Positions 18,476 through 25,375 of a stretch of DNA of 64,000 bases are shown here, piece by piece. The notes under the pieces were generated by a model. The model saw nothing but the letters and a program-made list of their open reading frames with translations. It was not told where the DNA came from and ran no database searches. The first letter of the stretch is position 1; each line of letters starts with the position of its first letter. Position numbers and translations under genes: made by a program. Source of the DNA: a virus; IMG/VR virus record IMGVR_UViG_3300020416_000001, positions 1-64,000 of that record; one strand, 5' to 3'.

Positions 18476-19164
18476 TGAAACTGACAGTCAACAATCCATT
18501 TGACACAGCATATAAAAAACTGGATGATGTTATCGTATTCGAGGATATTATCCCACCAGTCTATCAAGATTGGTTGCTGTTATGTGCAGAGAATCCTGAT
18601 CTTGCTTGGTATCGTAAAGACAAGGCGATCACGGACATCCCTGACTTTATAGATGACCCTCGCAATGGGTTCGCTAACCTACATTATTTGTATGAGATTG
18701 AGTATGCTGATAAAGCACATTGCTCAACACTCACAAATGGTTTTATGCCACTTGCATTGCAGTTCCGTGAAGCATTGAAGGCAGAATGTTTATTGCGTAT
18801 GCGTATCAATGCAGTCCCTGCGATGGGAAGCAATCAGGTACAAATGCCACACATTGACAGTTACGTCCCGAACTCTTGGAATATCATTTACTATCTAAAT
18901 GACACCGATGGGGATACAATCATCTACAATGAGAGGACTCAGGATGCCTTTGAGTACCCTGCAATGGTCTCGAAGGATGTCTGGACTATAAAGCAACGTA
19001 TCGCCCCTAAGAAGGGCAGAGCGGTTGCATTCAAGGGCGATCTGTTCCACAGTTCATCCTATCCGACTAATAATTCAAGATTAGTAGTCAATATAAATGT
19101 GAGTGAGAAGACACCCACAGACCCCCGAACTTCATACAATCCTAACTATGGCAACATTAATTAA
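18475..19164 (+). CDS. 2OG-Fe(II) oxygenase-like protein, cassette copy 2
   Basis: A 229-aa protein close in layout to the gene at 15925: QMPHIDSY (H126, D128), IIYYLNDTDGDTIIYNE, LFHSSSYP with H192, and SRLVVNIN with Arg202. The 2OG and iron sites are therefore complete. It is about 50 residues longer, mainly at the N-terminus. The next gene starts inside its last six codons. Confidence 0.85.
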   Translation: MKLTVNNPFDTAYKKLDDVIVFEDIIPPVYQDWLLLCAENPDLAWYRKDKAITDIPDFIDDPRNGFANLHYLYEIEYADKAHCSTLTNGFMPLALQFREALKAECLLRMRINAVPAMGSNQVQMPHIDSYVPNSWNIIYYLNDTDGDTIIYNERTQDAFEYPAMVSKDVWTIKQRIAPKKGRAVAFKGDLFHSSSYPTNNSRLVVNINVSEKTPTDPRTSYNPNYGNIN

Positions 19165-19822
19165 AAAAGGTGATGACTGGTCACTATGGAGATCACCTTG
19201 CATCGTCCACGAAAAGGACGAAATGGTCACACAACTGGGTAGAGCGTATCGTCTATTCAAAAATACCTTTACAGGTTTCGATTCATCGCTGACTGACAAT
19301 GGTCTAACGTTGGGAAATCTTCCTAGTCTATTCAATTATGAAGAGAAACGCAAGGAAGACGAGGAATTTATTAGAAATATGGGGAAAGAGCAACATTCGG
19401 GGTACAGATTTTACAACATATTTGCATTAACCTCGCCTAGTCCGCTATTCTGGTTATTGTACAGAGATCTTACTACTGTAGTCCGAACCACCTTAGGAAC
19501 TGATGAACCACTATGGTTTCAATGTTGGATGAATCATCACAACCCTAATCAAGTCTTAAGATGGCACGACCACAAGTTTGATTATCACGGTTATATTAGT
19601 ATTGAACCGCACAATACTACAACCGAGTTCAGACAAGACGGACAACCACTTTATAATATAAAGAATGAAGTGGGGAATATCTACTTTGGGCCTGGGTGGG
19701 ACAGACAGCATCAAGTTGTAGTCCACGAGGAATTTGAAACACCTCGTATAACATTAGGGTTCGATATTCAAACAACGTCCGATCTTCCTGACGATCAGTT
19801 CTCGCTTATTCCACTATTGTAA
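19148..19822 (+). CDS. 2OG-Fe(II) oxygenase-like protein, divergent
   Basis: A 224-aa protein from the ATG at 19148, which overlaps the previous gene by 17 bases; a longer form from 19103 is less likely. RWHDHKFDYHGYISI (H140, D141, H142) followed 45 residues later by DRQHQVVVHE (H188) and TPRITLGFDI (R200) fits a jelly-roll iron site with the 2OG Arg. The order of ligands is less standard than in its neighbours, so activity is less certain. It closes the halogenase/oxygenase run. Confidence 0.7.
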   Translation: MATLIKKGDDWSLWRSPCIVHEKDEMVTQLGRAYRLFKNTFTGFDSSLTDNGLTLGNLPSLFNYEEKRKEDEEFIRNMGKEQHSGYRFYNIFALTSPSPLFWLLYRDLTTVVRTTLGTDEPLWFQCWMNHHNPNQVLRWHDHKFDYHGYISIEPHNTTTEFRQDGQPLYNIKNEVGNIYFGPGWDRQHQVVVHEEFETPRITLGFDIQTTSDLPDDQFSLIPLL

Positions 19823-19850
19823 ATAGTGTTATCATTCGCTTGGGGGAGCG

Positions 19851-20036
19851 ATGTTCTTAAAATCCAGAATGCTAAACGACACGCAACAATCAGTATTAAG
19901 AAAGGCACTATTGTTGTATATTTCTTCATCACACAGGAGAAGACACAACGGTCAGATTAGTGAAGAGACTCTACAGTCATCACTATCAGAAGTTGATGCC
20001 ATTGCAGAAATACTGCATCTTAAGCACGTCGAATGA
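19851..20036 (+). CDS. small hypothetical protein
   Basis: A 61-aa helical, Ser/Leu-rich protein. A strong GGGGGAG ribosome site lies just before ATG (19843-19849). TGTAAATA overlaps the preceding stop and could be a weak late promoter. The gene begins a run of small hypotheticals leading to the helicase. Its stop overlaps the next ATG (ATGA). No family recognised. Confidence 0.65.
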   Translation: MFLKSRMLNDTQQSVLRKALLLYISSSHRRRHNGQISEETLQSSLSEVDAIAEILHLKHVE

Positions 20037-20362
20037 CAACACCATTATTCCTATCCGAATCTATTCCATTGGAAATCCACAAAATACTCAAGTCCCTTGA
20101 AATAGGGATGCCCGCGAAGATTGGTAGTATTCAAGGAACTATCGAATTCATTTGCGAAGAATACATTACTGTTTGCGTTTCGACGAAACCGAACCCTGTA
20201 GGTTCACGACAACCTATGAATAAATGTTGTGTTTGCGTATATCCTAATCAATGGGATGATCTGGAAATTGAGGATTCGCACTTCCAAAATGTAAAGAATT
20301 ACAAGGGAAAAACCAATGACCACCCTGGAAATGAGATGTTACCAGATATGGAGGATAGATGA
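20033..20362 (+). CDS. hypothetical protein
   Basis: A 109-aa protein starting in an ATGA overlap. A central IGSIQGTIEFICEEYITVCVS segment looks like a small SH3- or OB-like beta barrel, followed by NKCCVCVYPNQWDDL. The Cys-x-Cys pair might bind metal, but there is no complete zinc motif. No family recognised. Confidence 0.65.
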   Translation: MTTPLFLSESIPLEIHKILKSLEIGMPAKIGSIQGTIEFICEEYITVCVSTKPNPVGSRQPMNKCCVCVYPNQWDDLEIEDSHFQNVKNYKGKTNDHPGNEMLPDMEDR

Positions 20363-20404
20363 AACAATACGATTACAAACTATACAAAGAAATCTTAGTA
20401 TATT

Positions 20405-20635
20405 ATGACAATCGAAACAAACTACGAACAAAGGTACAAAAGTCTGTTAAGATGGACAAAGAAACACTTCAAACAAATGGAAGCGAACTCACTCAGTAAA
20501 ACTGAACTACTCGGATGTATGAGTGCTCTACAAATGCTAGACCAACAGTCTCAGGACAACTGGGAGAAGTTGCTAGGTATTTCATACAATGAACTTTATT
20601 TCAAATTAGAAAATGCCCTTGAGGAAACTAGTTAA
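20405..20635 (+). CDS. small helical hypothetical protein
   Basis: A 76-aa amphipathic, helix-rich protein (YKSLLRWTKKHFKQMEA, then LLGCMSALQMLDQQSQDNW). No clear ribosome site is seen; an internal ATG at 20477 is a possible alternative start. Overlaps the start of the next gene by 23 bases. Function unknown. Confidence 0.6.
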   Translation: MTIETNYEQRYKSLLRWTKKHFKQMEANSLSKTELLGCMSALQMLDQQSQDNWEKLLGISYNELYFKLENALEETS

Positions 20636-20822
20636 GGTCACACCTAAATCAGACCGAACTAAAAAACAATTTGTTGAACATATGAACAACAATCCTATTT
20701 GCGTAATTGAGGATAGGAGAAAAGACGGACGTATGTTTATGTCATCGCAACACAATCCACAATTCTGGATATGGAGCGATGGAGACGATGACCCCGATTG
20801 GAGTTATGAACGCATCGCCTGA
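20613..20822 (+). CDS. small hypothetical protein
   Basis: A 69-aa basic-then-acidic protein: a Lys/Arg-rich N-terminus (LRKLVKVTPKSDRTKKQF) and a Trp/Asp-rich C-terminus (FWIWSDGDDDPDWSYERIA). Overlapping starts on both sides indicate translational coupling. Function unknown. Confidence 0.6.
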   Translation: MPLRKLVKVTPKSDRTKKQFVEHMNNNPICVIEDRRKDGRMFMSSQHNPQFWIWSDGDDDPDWSYERIA

Positions 20823-21018
20823 GTTTTTCGAAACCACCTCGGACTTGCCATATTCGAGGAATTGGTATAAAATATGGTGCAAAGACAACTCAGTTAAAAT
20901 CGTGGAGTCTTATGAAGAAGTGCAAACCGCTTGGTGGAACTTCGCACATCACATTTCACACATTGAAGTTATCGATGCCAAACGAACAAAAGGAGGGAAA
21001 AGCAGGGGATTCTCTTAA
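20806..21018 (+). CDS. small hypothetical protein
   Basis: A 70-aa protein from the ATG at 20806, which overlaps the end of the previous gene. The longer upstream frame would run inside that gene and is not favoured. Trp-rich middle (WYKIWCKDNSVKIVES, AWWNFAHHI) and a basic tail. Function unknown. Confidence 0.55.
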   Translation: MNASPEFFETTSDLPYSRNWYKIWCKDNSVKIVESYEEVQTAWWNFAHHISHIEVIDAKRTKGGKSRGFS

Positions 21019-21202
21019 AATTGCAATAGGAGAAGACGGTCAGATTACCCTTGATTGGGATGATAATGACCCCCATTGGAACTTTTTATCAAAACTATCC
21101 ACTAATGAGGTACAGGAATTTGTCGAATCAGCAATCAAAAACGGACTTGGATCTATTGATCTCTCTAGCGAAATTGTTGAACCAGAAAGTGACGCATCTT
21201 GA
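20975..21202 (+). CDS. small hypothetical protein
   Basis: A 75-aa acidic protein from the ATG at 20975 (MPNEQKEGKAG). IAIGEDGQITLDWDDNDPHW is a probable beta hairpin, followed by a helix NEVQEFVESAIKNGL. It overlaps the previous gene by 44 bases. Function unknown. Confidence 0.55.
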   Translation: MPNEQKEGKAGDSLKIAIGEDGQITLDWDDNDPHWNFLSKLSTNEVQEFVESAIKNGLGSIDLSSEIVEPESDAS

Positions 21203-21461
21203 TTACGTCAACTATCTACAATCACACTTAAATACCGTAATTTGTGAACTTGAACGACAACAGACCTTACTGGAGTCCGATGAACTTAAATTCATTCAAG
21301 AAAACAACGGTGGACATATCAGGAGAGATCTTGATGCACTAGGGGAGAACATTGACTTCGGTGAAGTTGATCTCACGACACCCATTGCAGGCACTACATT
21401 CTCAGTCCCTGACACAGTTGAACATTCTGACTATTATTGGCAAACAGATAGGAACACATAA
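21189..21461 (+). CDS. hypothetical protein, GTG start
   Basis: A 90-aa protein if started at the GTG at 21189 (MTHLDYVNYLQSHLNTVICEL), which overlaps the previous gene by 14 bases. An ATG much further upstream would run through that gene. The N-terminal helix with ELERQQTLLESDELKF looks coiled-coil. Family unknown, but the start has the style of many phage small proteins of this size. Confidence 0.55.
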   Translation: MTHLDYVNYLQSHLNTVICELERQQTLLESDELKFIQENNGGHIRRDLDALGENIDFGEVDLTTPIAGTTFSVPDTVEHSDYYWQTDRNT

Positions 21462-21631
21462 AGTTATGCGAACTTATACTTAGTTGTATTAAATAGCAAT
21501 AAAACTTTGTTATGATTTCTTAACTTTTATAAGTAGTATCAGAATTGTGGAGGGAAAAATGAACCCTAACTTTATTATTATGAATCAAGTTACGAGTGAG
21601 TATTATGCACAATTTAATAGCAAAGGAGCAA

Positions 21632-21763
21632 ATGGCAGAGTGGTCAGTTGACCACACCGACGATGAAATGGATTTAATCAACGACTATTTCGACTGTCTA
21701 ATCGAATGTTCTATTGAACAACACCCACACGAATGCAAACGGATTTGTAGGGACACTTGGTAA
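21632..21763 (+). CDS. 43-aa hypothetical protein in the 21.5-21.8 kb gap
   Basis: Small frame starting at an ATG preceded by AAGGAG five bases upstream. It encodes MAEWSVDHTDDEMDLINDYF... with three Cys in the second half and ends DTW. An in-frame ATG at 21605 is a possible longer start without a good ribosome site. The rest of the gap (21462-21631) holds a possible weak promoter (TATGAT near 21510) and nothing else I can support. Confidence 0.5.
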   Translation: MAEWSVDHTDDEMDLINDYFDCLIECSIEQHPHECKRICRDTW

Positions 21764-21765
21764 GT

Positions 21766-21825
21766 AGGACAATTCAAGAACTGACCACCAGACACCCCCT
21801 CTGGTGGTTTTTTATGTGCTATAAT
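21766..21825 (+). promoter_or_regulatory. promoter with degenerate dyad box, helicase gene
   Basis: A weak copy of the dyad element (AGGACA, ten bases, TGACCA; 21766-21787) is followed 32 bases later by TATAAT (21820-21825). A terminator hairpin lies between them. The arrangement is almost base-for-base like that at 23590. Confidence 0.5.
21784..21813 (+). terminator. rho-independent terminator
   Basis: ACCACCAGA pairs with TCTGGTGGT around a short C-rich loop and is followed by six T's. It ends the small-gene run upstream of the helicase. Confidence 0.85.
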
Positions 21826-21848
21826 TTGGGTATCAAACAGGGGAGTGA

Positions 21849-23120
21849 ATGACAGTCAATCTACGCAAGCACCAACAGAGAGCAGTTGACGCGATGAAGC
21901 GTCACACAAAAGGTCAGATCATCGTGCCTACAGGCGGTGGTAAAACAATGTGTATGATTTATGACTGTCTCCGCCAGTTGAACAGCAACAGCAACAGCAC
22001 AATCATTGTTGTAGCACCTCGTATCCTACTCGCTAATCAGTTGAGTGAGGAGTTTCTACAGTTTATGAAGGCAGATTGGGTATATCCTTATCACGTCCAC
22101 TCAGGCGAGACTCATCACGAGTCAGGTACAAAACCAGATAAACTTGCTCAGTTCATCAAGGACAACAAAGCAAAGAATGCAGTTGCTACTCACATCATCT
22201 TTACAACATATCACTCATTGAGAAGAGTTGTTGAAGCAGTTACACGTCATCAACTTGAGATCGATGTAGCATATTTTGATGAAGCACACAACAGCGTAAC
22301 ACGCAATTTCTTTGATTCAACCGAGGACATCAGTTATATTTCAAAGAGAACATACTTTTTTACTGCTACCCCTCGTATCCACAACAGAGGTAGGCACAAC
22401 AGAGGTATGAACAACACTAAGGTGTATGGTCAGATCATTCAACAAGTACCCGCACCAGAATTGATTGAATCAGGTTCTATCATCCCACCTACTATTGTGC
22501 CATTTGAGCAAGATATTGAGCGTGTAAAGAAAATGAGTTGGGATACTGACGCTCAAACAGTCCTAGATGTACTTGACACACTTGACAGTAAGAATGCTCA
22601 GAAGGTGCTATGTGCCGTCCCTAGCAGTAAGATTCTAGGTAATATGCTAGGTCAGACCAACTTGCTTGATGAGTTGAAGAAACGCGGTTACGATGTTCTA
22701 CACGTTACCAGTAAATTCGGTGCATATGTCAATGACAAGAAGGTAAATCGTGAGAAGTTTTTCGAGACAATGGATTCATTCGGACGTGACGATGACAGAA
22801 AATTCATCATCTTTCACTATTCTATTTTGAGTGAGGGCATCAACGTCCACGGATTGACCCATACTATTCTATTGAGACAACTTCAAACCGTCGAAATGGC
22901 ACAGACTATTGGTAGAGTCATCCGCCTACATAAAGAGGACGCAAAGCGTATTCGCTCAGGCGAAATCGTAGCAGGTAAACTTGATATGTATCGTAAACCA
23001 ACTGGTTACGTTACAGTTCCTACCTATACGAACTATGGTAAGCACATCGCTAAGCGTTTACAAAACGTTGTAGATGCGATTTTCGTACACGGAATTCATC
23101 CCGAGTCACTAGTTGCATAA
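21849..23120 (+). CDS. SF2 DEAH-box helicase (UvsW-like)
   Basis: A 423-aa protein. The N-terminus goes straight into LRKHQQRAVDAM (Q-motif region), Walker A PTGGGKT at 27-33, DEAH at 144-147, TATP (motif III) at 172-175 and QTIGRVIR (motif VI) at 352-359. UvsW of T4 is longer (587 aa) with an extra N-terminal domain that is absent here, so this may be a compact relative or a type III restriction-type helicase. A GGGGAG ribosome site precedes ATG and a promoter lies just upstream. Probable role: branch migration or remodelling of replication and recombination intermediates. Confidence 0.85.
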   Translation: MTVNLRKHQQRAVDAMKRHTKGQIIVPTGGGKTMCMIYDCLRQLNSNSNSTIIVVAPRILLANQLSEEFLQFMKADWVYPYHVHSGETHHESGTKPDKLAQFIKDNKAKNAVATHIIFTTYHSLRRVVEAVTRHQLEIDVAYFDEAHNSVTRNFFDSTEDISYISKRTYFFTATPRIHNRGRHNRGMNNTKVYGQIIQQVPAPELIESGSIIPPTIVPFEQDIERVKKMSWDTDAQTVLDVLDTLDSKNAQKVLCAVPSSKILGNMLGQTNLLDELKKRGYDVLHVTSKFGAYVNDKKVNREKFFETMDSFGRDDDRKFIIFHYSILSEGINVHGLTHTILLRQLQTVEMAQTIGRVIRLHKEDAKRIRSGEIVAGKLDMYRKPTGYVTVPTYTNYGKHIAKRLQNVVDAIFVHGIHPESLVA

Positions 23121-23123
23121 ATA
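23116..23123 (+). promoter_or_regulatory. late promoter variant CATAAATA
   Basis: CATAAATA overlaps the helicase stop, 32 bases before the ATG at 23156. Confidence 0.5.
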
Positions 23124-23155
23124 ACTTTAACAAAGTACAGTTACAGAGATTGACA

Positions 23156-23584
23156 ATGGCAACAAGTCAAGTTAATGGATGGGCAGATCAGTTGCTCACT
23201 AAATTATCTGAGAAGGCAAAGGCATACCGCCTTGCAACTATTGATAAAAGACTAGCAGAAGGTGTTGGCACAACTGCTGAGATCGCTAGGACATTGCACT
23301 CAGGTGTGAACGTATTGGTCACTAAACGTGAGAAAATAGTAGCGGATGATGCTTCAGTAACGTGGACATTCGCAAAGGCGGATGATGGCGAAGACATCAA
23401 AATTAGTGCTACCGCACCCTCGGATAGGGGCGGACATACAAAAGATTTACTCTGGATTGAGGGTTCTACTGGTAAATGTAAGAAACTCAAAGGAGATCTA
23501 TACAACGTAGATGCTAACAGTCTCGACGATACTTATCGTGAGACATTCTTTGGCAAGGTAACACATTTGGGAACATTCTGGTAA
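23156..23584 (+). CDS. hypothetical protein
   Basis: A 142-aa protein from ATG 23156 (MATSQVNGWADQLL); an alternative TTG two codons upstream is less likely. Helical N-terminus, then a beta region (VTWTFAKADDGEDIKISA). A late-type octamer lies just upstream and a rho-independent terminator follows, so it may be a single-gene late unit. Function unknown. Confidence 0.65.
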   Translation: MATSQVNGWADQLLTKLSEKAKAYRLATIDKRLAEGVGTTAEIARTLHSGVNVLVTKREKIVADDASVTWTFAKADDGEDIKISATAPSDRGGHTKDLLWIEGSTGKCKKLKGDLYNVDANSLDDTYRETFFGKVTHLGTFW

Positions 23585-23589
23585 ACACT

Positions 23590-23647
23590 AGGACAATTAA
23601 ATAACTGTACCACTAGACCCCCACAGGGGTCTTTTTTATGGCATTAT
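23590..23647 (+). promoter_or_regulatory. promoter with degenerate dyad box, upstream of candidate ncRNA
   Basis: AGGACA, ten bases, TGTACC (23590-23611) is followed at exactly 30 bases by CATTAT (23642-23647), a weak -10. The bases after it (ATAAGAGTAA) match those after the -10 at 24603. Predicted start is about 23654, the first base of the ncRNA helix. Confidence 0.55.
23615..23637 (+). terminator. rho-independent terminator
   Basis: AGACCCC pairs with GGGGTCT around CACA and runs into six T's. It ends transcription of the gene at 23156. Confidence 0.85.
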
Positions 23648-23653
23648 ATAAGA

Positions 23654-23817
23654 GTAAGGGAAACAACTTAGACGGTTGCTATACCCGAAACTCTCATTTG
23701 TGGGGTTATCCTACTAAGATATGAGTCAGTAGGGGTACAGGTGTAAGCGATTCCTATAGCGTAAATTTGGACTCTTGAGTGAAACTCATTACAGTAGTCC
23801 CGCGTTGTTCCCCTTAC
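23654..23817 (+). ncRNA. candidate structured non-coding RNA, about 164 nt
   Basis: No convincing protein is encoded here, yet the two ends pair over 14 positions with one mismatch: 23654-23667 (GTAAGGGAAACAAC) and 23804-23817 (GTTGTTCCCCTTAC). Within it, GCTATA (23678-23683) pairs with TATAGC (23755-23760), CCTACT (23710) with AGTAGG (23728), and GGACT (23769) with AGTCC (23795) enclosing a TGAGT-GAA-ACTCA hairpin. The first paired base is where transcription should begin from the promoter at 23642. Possible roles include a 6S-like RNA or an unnamed phage RNA. No Rfam family is recognised. Confidence 0.55.
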
Positions 23818-23827
23818 AACACCCACT

Positions 23828-23885
23828 ATGACAGTTGATAAACTGCACACCTATCTCACACAGGAAGCAGAATCAACGTTATAGT
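23828..23885 (+). promoter_or_regulatory. dyad-box promoter
   Basis: ATGACA-GTT, spacer, AAC-TGCACA (23828-23849), then 30 bases, then TATAGT (23880-23885). Predicted start near 23892, the first base of the leader hairpin. Confidence 0.6.
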
Positions 23886-23891
23886 ATAAAT

Positions 23892-23944
23892 GTTGAGAGC
23901 GTTGCTCACATTCACAATCGCTGAGGGATACCCTCGCTCTCAAC
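23892..23944 (+). other. 5' leader stem-loop with perfect 10-bp arms
   Basis: GTTGAGAGCG (23892-23901) and CGCTCTCAAC (23935-23944) are perfect inverted repeats around a 33-base loop at the very start of the predicted transcript. The first coding ATG (23971) is 26 bases downstream. It could protect the 5' end from decay or control translation. Confidence 0.6.
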
Positions 23945-23970
23945 ACATAATTCACACACAACTTAATACG

Positions 23971-24132
23971 ATGACCAGAGTACAAATCACATTACTAGTT
24001 GAAGTTGACACCGAGGACGAAGTTAATTGCCCTGACGGTGACCCTATCACACAAAACGTAGTAGTCAACGCAGTTGACAATGATTTCTTTCTTGACCCTG
24101 TAACTGTATTAGATGCGAGGATAGTAGATTGA
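23971..24132 (+). CDS. small acidic hypothetical protein
   Basis: A 53-aa protein starting at ATG 23971 (MTRVQITLLVEVDTEDEV). A longer in-frame start at 23890 would run through the leader hairpin and is not favoured. Beta-strand pattern, acidic. It overlaps the next gene by four bases. It heads the early small-gene region. Confidence 0.6.
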   Translation: MTRVQITLLVEVDTEDEVNCPDGDPITQNVVVNAVDNDFFLDPVTVLDARIVD

Positions 24133-24302
24133 TAAACCTAAAACTCACAAGAGAACAGTTCGAAGAGATTTATGATGCAGTCAGAGATCTACCTGACATT
24201 TATAAATCAGAACTAAAAGAATCAGGCGATGAACCCGACGCTGCACACATCGACCTATTTGATGCAGTCAACATAATGAAGGAGATTTATGAATCATACT
24301 AA
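24129..24302 (+). CDS. small hypothetical protein, TTG start
   Basis: A 57-aa frame (residues INLKLTREQFEEIYDAV...) with a GAGG ribosome site 8 bases before a TTG overlapping the previous stop. There is no ATG until near its end, but the clear amphipathic sequence and overlaps on both sides (the next ATG is at 24289) argue that it is real. LTREQFEEIYDAV resembles the SRRELGLLHYY segment of the next protein, so the two may be distant paralogues. Confidence 0.55.
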   Translation: MINLKLTREQFEEIYDAVRDLPDIYKSELKESGDEPDAAHIDLFDAVNIMKEIYESY

Positions 24303-24612
24303 CAACAAAAAAGAATTTACAATCGCTCTATCTCGTAGAGAACTAGGACTATTACATTACTATACTAGAGGACTAGTTGCAAGAATTGACAGCGACGTAA
24401 CAGACTGGGGTTCTAGTTGTACTGGTCACGATACTATAGAGCACGATGACTATGGTAAGGACGCGATTCTAGGATTATTCAAACAAGTTAAACCACTTGT
24501 TGAATCTAACTATGGCACACAGTTCGAAGACTGGCAACAAATGACTCTCAAGGTCAATCCACAAACTGTCACACCCGAACCACTAGACCTTGCACCATCC
24601 TCTATAATATAA
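24289..24612 (+). CDS. hypothetical protein with promoter box inside its 3' end
   Basis: A 107-aa protein beginning MNHTNNKKEFTIALSRRELGLL, mainly helical up to about residue 75, then a Pro/Thr-rich tail. The dyad box (24551) and the -10 at 24603 lie within its last 21 codons, so its C-terminus is constrained by the downstream promoter. Function unknown. Confidence 0.65.
   Translation: MNHTNNKKEFTIALSRRELGLLHYYTRGLVARIDSDVTDWGSSCTGHDTIEHDDYGKDAILGLFKQVKPLVESNYGTQFEDWQQMTLKVNPQTVTPEPLDLAPSSII
24551..24608 (+). promoter_or_regulatory. dyad-box promoter inside coding sequence
   Basis: Degenerate left half AGGTCA, ten bases, perfect right half TGTCAC (24567-24572), then 30 bases, TATAAT (24603-24608). 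Drives the DUF7417-like gene at 24632. Confidence 0.65.
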
Positions 24613-24631
24613 GAGTAAAGCAAACAACTCA

Positions 24632-24820
24632 ATGATTATTATGACACCTGATCTTGATTTGCTACTTTCATATGAAAATGGCACTATAACTGAAGATGAT
24701 TTCTTTTTCCTCTTTCAACAAATATATGACACTAAGGCATATCAATGGTTGCAGGGGCATTACGGTAGAACTGTTCAACTATTACTAGAGGAGGGATTGA
24801 TTTATGAGTCGTCCAAATAG
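24632..24820 (+). CDS. DUF7417-like small protein
   Basis: A 62-aa protein; an ATG at 24641 (MTPDLDLLLSYENGT) is also possible. LLSYENGTITEDDF followed by WLQGHYGRTVQLLLEEG is the standard signature of a small protein family found in many phages (DUF7417, about 60-65 aa), of unknown function. It overlaps the next gene. Confidence 0.7.
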   Translation: MIIMTPDLDLLLSYENGTITEDDFFFLFQQIYDTKAYQWLQGHYGRTVQLLLEEGLIYESSK

Positions 24821-25010
24821 AGATTTAACTTTTGATGAACTGGACGCACTTTGGGAATTGACTCAAGTCGCATCTCATCAACAATTAAATCAACTTGAGA
24901 AGACTTTTACAGTCAGGTTTCGAGTTATTCGCAAGAAACTAGACAGTATGAGCACAACTCAAAGAAACACATACTTGAAAAAAGTAAACATCCCTGACCC
25001 ACAATGGTAA
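24804..25010 (+). CDS. small helical hypothetical protein
   Basis: A 68-aa, basic, helix-rich protein (DELDALWELTQVASHQQLNQL). Starts within the end of the previous gene and its end overlaps the next. Function unknown. Confidence 0.6.
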   Translation: MSRPNRDLTFDELDALWELTQVASHQQLNQLEKTFTVRFRVIRKKLDSMSTTQRNTYLKKVNIPDPQW

Positions 25011-25291
25011 TTAGAAAAATGAATCAAAACTCAGATCTTGAAGGTGCTAACCTTATCCGCACAATGTCACAAAGTGAACTAGACACATTCAAAGAGGTAT
25101 TTGTAGAGCGTTACATTGAAAATTGTACTGTTGAGCAATTAGAGCAAATTGCACGAGATTCAATGATTGACTACGCTAACAATGTATCAGAGAATGATTT
25201 GATCGATGAATTGATCGGATACGGTGGCGAGGAATTTGTAGATGAGTGCCTAGAGGAGTCTAGGGAACTCGTTGCACTTCGCAACAAATAA
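25004..25291 (+). CDS. small acidic hypothetical protein
   Basis: A 95-aa protein; an ATG at 25019 (MNQNSDLEG) could be the real start. Two predicted helices flank a central ERYIENCTVEQLEQIARDSM segment, then an acidic C-terminal half (LIDELIGYGGEEFVDECLEE). The stop lies two bases before the next dyad box. Function unknown. Confidence 0.6.
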   Translation: MVIRKMNQNSDLEGANLIRTMSQSELDTFKEVFVERYIENCTVEQLEQIARDSMIDYANNVSENDLIDELIGYGGEEFVDECLEESRELVALRNK

Positions 25292-25292
25292 T

Positions 25293-25350
25293 ATGACAGT
25301 TTGACAAGTGTCACACACATACACTATTATGGAGCATACACCCCTATAAT
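25293..25350 (+). promoter_or_regulatory. dyad-box promoter
   Basis: ATGACA-GTT and TGTCAC (25293-25314), 30 bases, TATAAT (25345-25350). Followed by AATTACATAAGCAAC. Drives the nuclease-like gene at 25376. Confidence 0.8.
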
Positions 25351-25375
25351 AATTACATAAGCAACAGACAAACAA

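Noticed and set aside
20359-20499. 46-aa frame starting in an ATGA overlap
   Set aside because: It overlaps the better supported gene at 20405 for 95 bases in another frame; cannot decide, so left out of the gene list.
23686-23730. Group I intron-like AAGATAT and CCCGAAACTC words
   Set aside because: The words lie about 20 bases apart, too close and in too short a segment to build a group I core; no split gene is present.
23668-23850. 60-aa minus-strand frame across the candidate ncRNA
   Set aside because: No ribosome site, no family pattern, and the segment is better explained by RNA pairing.
25302-25307. TTGACA inside dyad boxes (for example at 25302 and 30376) as a -35 hexamer
   Set aside because: It lies 37 or more bases upstream of the -10 and belongs to the dyad spacer, so it cannot be the -35 of this promoter.
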